A stretch of DNA of 19,511 nucleotides, taken from the NCBI GenBank assembly GCA_023259235.1, contig JAHFQQ010000022.1:1-19511 (forward strand), in the 5' to 3' direction. The notes under the pieces are model-generated. The model saw nothing but the letters and a program-made list of their open reading frames with translations, searched no databases and had not been told where the DNA came from. Positions 13,909 through 19,511 of this stretch are shown here, in pieces (the first letter of the stretch is position 1; each line of letters begins with the position of its first letter). Source of the DNA: Polaromonas sp. (lineage in GTDB: Bacteria > Pseudomonadota > Gammaproteobacteria > Burkholderiales > Burkholderiaceae_C). Position numbers and translations under genes: made by a program.

Positions 13909-14829
13909 ATGCAATTTCCCACCCAAGTCAGGCTCGTCGATGTCGGTCCGCGCGATGGCTTGCAGAACGAAAAGGCGCCGGTGCCGGCGGCCGTCAAGAT
14001 CGAACTGGTGCAGCGCCTGCAGGATGCCGGCGTCAGGGACATTGAAGTCACCAGTTTTGTTTCGCCCAAATGGGTGCCGCAGATGGCCGACAATGCCGCG
14101 GTTATGGCTGGAATCCGGCGCAAACCAGGCGTGCGGTATTCGGTGCTCACGCCCAACATGCAGGGTTTTGAGGCGGCGGTGGCCGCGCCCCGGGCGCTGT
14201 GGCCCGATGAAATTGTGGTGTTTGGCGCGGCCAGCGAAGCTTTCAGCCAGCGCAACATCAACTGCTCCATCGCTGAAAGCATCGAGCGCTTTGCGCCGGT
14301 GGCACAGGCCGCCCGTGCTGCCGGAATCCATGTGCGCGGGGCCATGTCGTGCACCGTCGGTTGTCCTTACGAGGGCGAGATTGCGCCCGAGCGGGTGGGC
14401 TATCTGGCCGGGCTCATGAAGGGCATCGGCGTGCAGCACATCGGTGTGGCCGACACCATTGGCGTGGGCACGCCGCGCAAGGTGCAGCGCGCCATGGAGG
14501 CGGCGCTGCAGCACTACGGCATCGACGATGTCTCGGGTCACTTTCACGACACCTACGGCCAGGCGCTGGCCAATACGCTGGCGACGCTGGAGATGGGTGT
14601 GTGGCAGTTTGACGCGTCGATCGCCGGCCTCGGGGGCTGCCCTTACGCCAAGGGGGCGACCGGCAACGTGGCGACCGAAGATGTGGTGTACATGCTGCAT
14701 GGCATGGGCATCCAGACGGGCATCGATCTGGACAAACTGCTTGACGCCGGAAAATTCATCAGCGACTTTCTGGAACGCAAACCCAACTCCCGCGCGGCAA
14801 CGGCTTTGCTCAACAAGAGGGCGGGTTGA
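13909..14829 (+). CDS. liuE: Hydroxymethylglutaryl-CoA lyase
   Basis: Cleaves HMG-CoA to acetyl-CoA and acetoacetate, the last step of the leucine pathway; cytosolic TIM-barrel enzyme, 306 residues. Key residues seen: R15 and D16 in VDVGPRDGLQNE, the metal-binding pair H211 and H213 in HFHDTYGQ, and the active-site cysteine C244 in the signature GLGGCPYAKGATGNVATED. AAGGA at 13894-13898 precedes the ATG by 10 nt and supports this start over the upstream in-frame one at 13813. It lies 4 bp after the dehydrogenase, and its TGA shares one base with the start of the next gene. Confidence 0.96.
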   Translation: MQFPTQVRLVDVGPRDGLQNEKAPVPAAVKIELVQRLQDAGVRDIEVTSFVSPKWVPQMADNAAVMAGIRRKPGVRYSVLTPNMQGFEAAVAAPRALWPDEIVVFGAASEAFSQRNINCSIAESIERFAPVAQAARAAGIHVRGAMSCTVGCPYEGEIAPERVGYLAGLMKGIGVQHIGVADTIGVGTPRKVQRAMEAALQHYGIDDVSGHFHDTYGQALANTLATLEMGVWQFDASIAGLGGCPYAKGATGNVATEDVVYMLHGMGIQTGIDLDKLLDAGKFISDFLERKPNSRAATALLNKRAG

Positions 14830-15605
14830 TGGGTGGTTCGGAGCTGACGGCTTTGCCCGACGGGGTGCAACGCGTGGCGGCAGTGCTGCGCGACCGGGGG
14901 CACGCGCACGCGCCCGTCATGCTCGATGACGCCGCGCGCACCGCGCAGCAGGCGGCAGATGCCCTGGGGATTGCGCTGGGCCAGATTGCCAAGAGCATCA
15001 TTTTTCGCCGCAAGCCGGACGATGCGGCGGTACTGGTGGTGACGTCGGGCGACCAGCGCGTCGATGAGAAAAAGGTTGAAGCGCTGGTCTGCACTGGCGG
15101 CGCGCGGCTCGCTCGCGCGGATGCCGGGTTTGTGAAGGCCCGAACCGGCTTCTCGATAGGCGGCGTTTCGCCACTCGCCCATGCCGCGCCTGTAGTGACA
15201 CTGATTGACCAGTCGCTATTTCGTTTTAACGAAATCTGGGCTGCGGCGGGGCATCCCCACGCCGTGTTCCGGCTTTCGCCGCAAGCGCTTGAGCAGCTGA
15301 CGGGCGCGCCGGTGGCGGATCTGGCGCTGCAAATGGCAGTGGATGCGGTGCCAGCGGTTGACAACAAGGAATTGGCGCTGCGGCGCGCCATCAGCCTGGT
15401 CACCCTGCGCGCCCGGACGGTGGGCGCGGCGGCTGACATTCCGTCGCCCTGCATTTCCGATTGCCGCATGAGCGAAGCGACCGGATGGTGCGAGGGCTGT
15501 TTTCGCACGCGCGATGAGATCGCGGCCTGGAGTTGCGCAGACGATGAGAGCAAGCGCCGCATCTGGCGCGCCATTGAGCGGCGCATGGCTGATCTGAAGG
15601 CATGA
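14829..15605 (+). CDS. YbaK/ProX-type aminoacyl-tRNA deacylase fused to DUF1289
   Basis: 258 residues. Residues about 25-160 form a YbaK-type editing domain that hydrolyses mischarged tRNA in characterised members, with K55 in GQIAKSIIFRRK and the FSIGGVSPLAH loop. After a linker of some 40 residues, residues 205-255 form a DUF1289 domain with PSPCISDC and GWCEGCFRT (Cys 208, 212, 221, 224) and RDEIAAW. DUF1289 is usually a small separate protein of unknown role; four cysteines suggest metal binding, which is inference. The ATG overlaps the HMG-CoA lyase stop by one base. A TTG one codon earlier is possible but less likely. Confidence 0.88.
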   Translation: MGGSELTALPDGVQRVAAVLRDRGHAHAPVMLDDAARTAQQAADALGIALGQIAKSIIFRRKPDDAAVLVVTSGDQRVDEKKVEALVCTGGARLARADAGFVKARTGFSIGGVSPLAHAAPVVTLIDQSLFRFNEIWAAAGHPHAVFRLSPQALEQLTGAPVADLALQMAVDAVPAVDNKELALRRAISLVTLRARTVGAAADIPSPCISDCRMSEATGWCEGCFRTRDEIAAWSCADDESKRRIWRAIERRMADLKA

Positions 15606-16285
15606 CGGCGCCGGGTGATCATTTGCAGGTGCCGCAAAGCAGCATGAAACACATCACGTTTTATCTTGACTTCATTTCGCCCTACGCCTGCCTGGCGTTC
15701 GAGCGGTTGCCGCAGGCGCTGATGGGTCTGAGTTACAGCGTGACCTACAAGCCTGTGCTGTTCGCCGCGCTGCTCAAGCACCATGGGCAGCTTGGCCCGG
15801 CGGAAATCCCGGGCAAGCGGGAATGGACCTACCGTCAGGTGCTGTGGCTGGCGCACCAGCACGGCATTGCCCTCGACCTGCCGGCCAGCCATCCCTTCAA
15901 TCCGCTGGCCCTGCTGCGGCTGTCGGTGGCCTGCGATGCGCGCGGCACCCCCAACCGCTACGTTTGCGAAACGCTGTTTCGTCATGTCTGGCGTGGCGGC
16001 GCGGAAGCGGCTGATCCGCAGCGGCTGGCTGCGCTGACTGCACAATTGGCGCCGCCACGTGAAGTCGATGGCGCGGAGGTCAAGGCGCAGTTGCAGGCGC
16101 ACGGCGAGGAGGCCATCACGCAAGGGGTGTTTGGTGTGCCCACGCTGCTGGTTGACGGCAAGCTGTTCTGGGGTCTGGATGCGCTGCCCATGCTGCGAGC
16201 CTTCCTGCTTGGCGAAGCCTGGTTCAATGGACCTGGCTGGGATGTCGCTGCTCAGTTGGCTGTTGGTGTCTCGCGTGAAAAATAG
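15602..16285 (+). CDS. 2-hydroxychromene-2-carboxylate isomerase family protein (DsbA fold)
   Basis: 227 residues with a thioredoxin-like DsbA fold of the kappa-GST/HCCA isomerase group: FYLDFISPYACLAFERLP at the N-terminus with the serine that activates glutathione, and GVFGVPTLLVDGKLFWGLDAL with the cis-proline loop near the C-terminus. Known members isomerise chromene carboxylates in naphthalene-type degradation, but many operate elsewhere, so the substrate here is open. The start at 15602 overlaps the previous stop by ATGA. An internal ATG at 15644 matches the usual family N-terminus (MKHITFYLDF) better, and the 14-residue extension is unusual. Last gene of the operon. Confidence 0.85.
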   Translation: MTAPGDHLQVPQSSMKHITFYLDFISPYACLAFERLPQALMGLSYSVTYKPVLFAALLKHHGQLGPAEIPGKREWTYRQVLWLAHQHGIALDLPASHPFNPLALLRLSVACDARGTPNRYVCETLFRHVWRGGAEAADPQRLAALTAQLAPPREVDGAEVKAQLQAHGEEAITQGVFGVPTLLVDGKLFWGLDALPMLRAFLLGEAWFNGPGWDVAAQLAVGVSREK

Positions 16286-16444
16286 CGCCTTTCAGAATTT
16301 CCCCTGCGGGTTGAAGAATGGCCCGGGGTTCTCAGGTGACGCTTCTGCGAGACCCGACATTATTTGAGTCATGGTGCCTGACAGCTGCGGCAGCGATGAT
16401 CGGCACCGCGGCTGGCCGACTGACTGACGCACATGCTGGCCATC

Positions 16445-16464
16445 AGGCCCCTAAAATGGGGCCT
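16445..16464. terminator. Perfect hairpin between convergent genes, containing the kinase stop
   Basis: AGGCCCC-TAAAAT-GGGGCCT is a perfect 7-bp stem with a 6-nt loop. The kinase stop codon (16451-16453) sits inside it. It lies between the operon ending at 16285 and the kinase gene on the opposite strand, so it could end transcription from both sides, but there is no U-run on either side. I see nothing else in 16286-16444. Confidence 0.45.
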
Positions 16465-17926
16465 CCAGATCGCGATTCCAGACCGGCTTTGATTTGGCCG
16501 CCTGTTCGGCCAGCAATTCAAATGGCAGCGCCTGTTTCACCAGTATGACAGTGCAGCGTGCGTCCATGGCGACCTTGATGGGCACGGTGGCCACAAAACG
16601 CTGCACTCTCAAACCGTGGGTGGCTGCGCCCATGATGATCATGCTGACCTGGTTGCCGTTGGCATAGTTCACCAGCGCCTGAGCCACGTCCCCTGACTCC
16701 AGCACATGGTAAGAGGTTTGATGGCCCGGCAAGTCCAGCGGCTGCGCCCACTGGCGCAGGTTGGCGAGGTATTTGCGATGCACGCTGGTTTCGCTGGTTT
16801 CATCACTGGATGCATTGGTTTGCCCGGGCGAGATGACGGTCACGCATGCCAGTTGCGCGCCCGGTCGCGTTCCCATGGAGCGTGCCACCGCCTCCCGTAG
16901 CGAATACAGGGTAGCGTCGATCACGTCCTTATTGGGCACCGCCACCATCACGATGGGCACCTGGGCTATCTGCCTGGCCGGCAGCGGACTGGGCCGGTAT
17001 TCCATGCCGACGGCCTTGATCCAGCGCTTGAAGTGGGTAAGCAGCCCGGTGCCCCGGGTGTTTCGACCGCGTTCGGTTAGGTGGACCTGTTCGGGGTTGC
17101 GCAGGTCAAACGCCAGGTGTGCTGCCGATGGATAGCGCTTGGCGGCCTCGGGTTCCAGGCAGCGCAGTATGACCTCCTGCAGCCACTCGGGTAAATGCGG
17201 CTGCAGTTTGCGCGGCGGGACCGGGTCCATCCACAGGCGCTGGCGCAGTCCTCCGGTCGTCTGGGGCTCGCCAAACGGCAGTTCGCCAGTGGCCAACTGG
17301 TACAGCATGACGCCAATGGCGAAAATGTCACTGCGCGGGTCGCCCCGCACACCCACTACCTGTTCGGGTGCAATCCAGATGGGCGATCCAACCGCTTTGC
17401 GCAGCTGCTCAGCCAGAAGGTCGGGATAGAGCGCGTTGCACGACAAGCCAAAGTCCAGCAACACGGCGCTGCCATCGGGCCGGATGAGCACGTTGGCCGG
17501 CTTCAAATCCAGGTGGACCGTATTTTGCTGGTGCAGGCTGTGCACGGCCTGCGCCACTGCGGCGCCAAGACTGGCCAGTTCATCCACCCCCGGGAGCTCG
17601 GGCGCATCCAGCCAGTGCTGCAAGGTCCGGCCAGGCACATATTCCATGACCAGGTAGGGCACGTTTTCCAGATCACCCGCGGCCACGAAGCGCGGCACGT
17701 GCGGACCTGCGAGGACCTGCATGATCTGGTGCTCCACCTCAAAGCTGACGATGTTTTCGGCACCATCGCCGGCCGTCATGCGCGGAACCTTCATGGCCAG
17801 GGGAAAACCGGGGTCTCTGGCCCCTTCGGTGTAGCGCACCCGATAGATGTGGGCCATGCCACCTGAATGGATGCACTCCTCGATGGTGAAACCGTCCAGC
17901 TCCGTGCCGGGCTCCAGCAACTTCAT
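16451..17926 (-). CDS. Ser/Thr protein kinase fused to a universal-stress (UspA) domain
   Basis: 491 residues, no membrane segment. Kinase domain about 13-275: glycine loop SGGMAHIYRV (21-30), ATP lysine K46, catalytic HLDLKPANV (D140, K142, N145; HLD rather than HRD, so probably not loop-arginine regulated), D158-F-G, APE (186-188), and D200 in the SDIFAIG helix. A linker leads to a Usp domain at about 324-464, with VPIVMVAVP and the nucleotide-binding IIMGAATHG segment (430-438), then a short tail. All catalytic residues are present, so it should be active. The start overlaps the phosphoesterase stop by 4 nt (ATGA), implying coupled translation and a shared stress-signalling role. Confidence 0.93.
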   Translation of the reverse strand: MKLLEPGTELDGFTIEECIHSGGMAHIYRVRYTEGARDPGFPLAMKVPRMTAGDGAENIVSFEVEHQIMQVLAGPHVPRFVAAGDLENVPYLVMEYVPGRTLQHWLDAPELPGVDELASLGAAVAQAVHSLHQQNTVHLDLKPANVLIRPDGSAVLLDFGLSCNALYPDLLAEQLRKAVGSPIWIAPEQVVGVRGDPRSDIFAIGVMLYQLATGELPFGEPQTTGGLRQRLWMDPVPPRKLQPHLPEWLQEVILRCLEPEAAKRYPSAAHLAFDLRNPEQVHLTERGRNTRGTGLLTHFKRWIKAVGMEYRPSPLPARQIAQVPIVMVAVPNKDVIDATLYSLREAVARSMGTRPGAQLACVTVISPGQTNASSDETSETSVHRKYLANLRQWAQPLDLPGHQTSYHVLESGDVAQALVNYANGNQVSMIIMGAATHGLRVQRFVATVPIKVAMDARCTVILVKQALPFELLAEQAAKSKPVWNRDLEAPF

Positions 17927-18675
17927 TGCCCCACCTTCAGCCGGTCTGCAAAGAAGCCGGGCAGGCCGGCACGCCGGATGGCTGCCGCGGCAGCGTTGTG
18001 ATCGTAGGAAACCCGGTAAAAGGTCAGGCGCGACTTGTCGGTATCAAACATGGCGTACATGGACTGCGGGTTGCCATCGCGCGGCTGGCCCACCGAGCCA
18101 ATGGTGGCCAGCCAGTGCCGGTGCCGCGGCACCGGCACGGCCACGCCCGGCGTGGGCGTGAACTTCATCAAGCCAGCCCCCGCGCCACGGTAATACAGGG
18201 TTTGCGCGTGCACATGTCCGCCAAAAACATAGCGCACCTCGGGCCAGGCAGCGGCCGCGTCCAGGCTGGCAGCGGCCGCGCGCTCGTCATACACATAGCG
18301 CCAAAGCGCCGGGTCATTCACGCTGGCATGCACCAGCAATACCGCTTGCTGGCGCATGGTCAGGGGCAAGCGGTCCAGAAAATTCCGTTGACTGTCATCA
18401 AGCTGGGCGTGGGTCCATGTGGCCGTCAAGTCTCCGTTTGCGTTGGCCGCTGCCGGTGGCGCAACCGCCATCGCGTCGTGATTGCCCTTGATGAGCAATG
18501 CGCCACCGTCGGCCAAATCCCGCGCCTGCCGGACCACCGCCACCGGATCGGCGCCGTAGCCCACCAGATCACCCAGCAGCGCAAACTGCTGCGCGCCGTG
18601 CGCCCGCGCGTGTGTCAGACAGGTCTCGAAAGCCTGAATGTTGGCGTGTATGTCTGACATCAACGCCAGCTTCAT
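17923..18675 (-). CDS. Calcineurin-like metallophosphoesterase (YfcE-type)
   Basis: 250 residues with the full metal-binding set: D8 and H10 in SDIHANI, D36 in GDLVGYG, N65-H66-D67 in GNHD, a later VHAS histidine and GGHVHAQ. The SDIHGN-like start and GDxVGYG motif place it with YfcE-type and protein-phosphatase-like bacterial phosphoesterases; hydrolysis of phospho-proteins, cyclic or dinucleotides are all possible. AAGGAA (minus strand, 18680-18685) precedes the ATG by 4 nt. Its stop overlaps the kinase start, so the two proteins are made together, which favours, without proving, a role in reversing the kinase reaction. Confidence 0.92.
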   Translation of the reverse strand: MKLALMSDIHANIQAFETCLTHARAHGAQQFALLGDLVGYGADPVAVVRQARDLADGGALLIKGNHDAMAVAPPAAANANGDLTATWTHAQLDDSQRNFLDRLPLTMRQQAVLLVHASVNDPALWRYVYDERAAAASLDAAAAWPEVRYVFGGHVHAQTLYYRGAGAGLMKFTPTPGVAVPVPRHRHWLATIGSVGQPRDGNPQSMYAMFDTDKSRLTFYRVSYDHNAAAAAIRRAGLPGFFADRLKVGQ

Positions 18676-18704
18676 GGAGTTCCTTGTTTACTCATGCCAT
18701 TATC

Positions 18705-19083
18705 ATGCCCAAACTTGCTGACGCACAGTTTGCAACGCTGTCAAACGACGCCCCTGGAGGTTTTGTCAGGCTGTAGGGCGAGCAGGCACGGGGCGTGATT
18801 GTCACGCAGGCCTTCCCCGACGAGTACTCAATTGCCTACCCGTTCATCAAGGAAGCAATGGAACTGGCCAAGGCCAGGGGACTCGATGGGATTTCTCCCG
18901 CCATGCTCAAAGGCTTTGCACCAGATCCAGGCCTACGCGTGAACGGATTCAGTCCGCACTGGATGGACGGCATGTACCAATATGACCTTGGCGGTCTGGC
19001 GGTCAGCTAAAGCCCGCAGACCACACCGGTCCATCGTCAATGCCGATGGCAAGTTCAGGCGCCGATCCCGCGGCAGCCACTAA
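18705..19083 (+). pseudogene. Decayed branched-chain amino-acid ABC transporter binding protein (LivK-like)
   Basis: Only the C-terminal half is recognisable. From the ATG at 18705 the frame reads LADAQFATLSNDAPGGFV, is broken by TAG at 18774-18776, continues in the same frame with GEQARGVIVTQAFPDEYS and ISPAMLKGFA, skips part of the family sequence, and resumes with YQYDLGGLAVS before a TAA (19008-19010). After a frameshift the family end follows: DHTG in one frame near 19018-19029, then SIVNADGKFRR in another, with a stop at 19081-19083. Intact relatives end with FDLGGLxVSYSPxDHTGxxxVDLSIIGxDGKFRR. At least two stops, two frame changes and deletions show it is dead. Confidence 0.8.
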
Positions 19084-19090
19084 TCCGCGA

Positions 19091-19511
19091 TTAACCCTTG
19101 AGCGCGCGCTCAAGGGGGGCGCAAGCGTTGGTCCCGGCGGCTTCCTTGATCCTTGGCAACAGCGCGAGCAGATCATCGTAGCCACCGGCTGCTTCCACGG
19201 CCAGATTCAGCCTGAAACCGCGCAAACCGAGGCTGGCTGTCACCTTTGTAGCAAGCGGCATGGCATCGCTGTAGCGCTCTTGCGGCGAACGGGTACTTAC
19301 CGGCAATGCTTGCGAATCAGACGCGGAATCTGCCGCCGGATCGCCCGCGGCGGCCAGAAAACCTTGCTCAACCAGGTAATCAATATCGCTCTGGGTGATT
19401 CCGAGGGAAGCCGTTGTGGCCAGCACCTGGTCGTTCGACTTGACACCGTCAAACAGAATGAACGCCGAGCGCTGGCGTGCCGACAGCAAGGCGGACCGCG
19501 CCTTGAACGCT
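19091..19511 (-). CDS. Unidentified protein, C-terminal part (runs off the window)
   Basis: The frame is open from the window edge to the TAA at 19091-19093, giving at least 139 residues. A TTG at 19487-19489 could be a start, but the frame continues upstream as AFKARSA, so the true N-terminus is probably outside. The visible N-part (LSARQRSAFILFDGVKSNDQVLATTASLGITQSDIDYLVEQGFL) looks like a small winged-helix-like domain in which a threshold-type 'xxxFILFDG...' segment precedes a helix pair; the C-part (YSDAMPLATKVTASLGLRGFRLNLAVEAAGGYDDLLALLPRI) is helical. No signal peptide or membrane segment. I recognise it only as a hypothetical protein type seen in Comamonadaceae and assign no function. 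Confidence 0.65.
   Translation of the reverse strand, partial: AFKARSALLSARQRSAFILFDGVKSNDQVLATTASLGITQSDIDYLVEQGFLAAAGDPAADSASDSQALPVSTRSPQERYSDAMPLATKVTASLGLRGFRLNLAVEAAGGYDDLLALLPRIKEAAGTNACAPLERALKG
19095..19116. terminator. 22-bp perfect palindrome at a gene end
   Basis: CCCTTGAGCGC followed directly by its reverse complement GCGCTCAAGGG. It encodes the last residues of the minus-strand gene ending at 19091 and lies just after the LivK-like relic. It could fold in RNA of either strand and act as a bidirectional terminator, although no U-run follows. A small TAATC-CGC-GATTA dyad (19081-19093) adjoins it. Confidence 0.45.

Noticed and set aside
1..19511. Anti-phage system, toxin-antitoxin pair, CRISPR array, tRNA or integrase
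   Set aside because: I searched by eye for regularly spaced repeats, cloverleaf-type sequences and typical mobile or defence proteins and saw none; the kinase-Usp/esterase pair lacks other defence hallmarks.

Overview
This window looks like chromosomal DNA of a high-GC betaproteobacterium of the order Burkholderiales, most likely Comamonadaceae (Polaromonas, Rhodoferax, Acidovorax or a relative). The reasons are the style of the proteins (MccA/MccB, HMG-CoA lyase, LipA), a DUF4126 gene lodged inside a leucine-catabolism operon, and an AT-richer dispersed intergenic element near 3393-3460 that resembles one I recall from that family. The taxonomic call is inference from recalled resemblance, not from a search. 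I see no rRNA, tRNA, CRISPR array, phage gene or transposase.

Layout. 1-2100: a truncated flavin-monooxygenase gene, an intact DHA2-type drug-efflux MFS gene, and the 5' stub of an ECF sigma-factor gene that runs into the end of lipA. 2059-4432 (minus strand): lipA without lipB beside it, about 500 bp of non-coding DNA with hairpins and a repeat, then an exported protein with two PilJ-N/NarX-type helical motifs. 4433-5855: a decayed GGDEF C-terminus and an AraC-family regulator. 5969-16285 (plus strand): a tightly packed nine-gene operon of acyl-CoA ligase, mccB, liuC, DUF4126, mccA, a 2-hydroxyacid dehydrogenase, HMG-CoA lyase, a YbaK-DUF1289 fusion and a HCCA-isomerase-like DsbA-fold protein. 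16451-18675 (minus): a metallophosphoesterase translationally coupled to a Ser/Thr kinase fused to a universal-stress domain. 18705-19083: a broken branched-chain amino-acid ABC binding protein gene. 19091-19511 (minus): the 3' part of an unidentified gene that runs off the window.

How it works together. MccA and MccB carboxylate 3-methylcrotonyl-CoA, LiuC hydrates 3-methylglutaconyl-CoA to HMG-CoA, and HMG-CoA lyase splits that into acetyl-CoA and acetoacetate. This is the lower leucine/isovalerate pathway. Isovaleryl-CoA dehydrogenase is not in the window. A divergent AraC-type gene occupies the place where a LiuR-type MerR regulator might be expected.

The most striking structure is at the start of mccA. 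The first 35 bp of the gene occur twice, 118 bp apart, differing only at three synonymous positions. The DUF4126 stop overlaps the upstream start, and the stop of the resulting 41-codon ORF overlaps the real mccA start in exactly the same way. A 19-bp inverted repeat also straddles the real start codon, so the mccA initiation region can fold into alternative hairpins. Beyond that, mccA and mccB each carry a repeat-like block inside the reading frame, and the window holds four recognisable gene relics.
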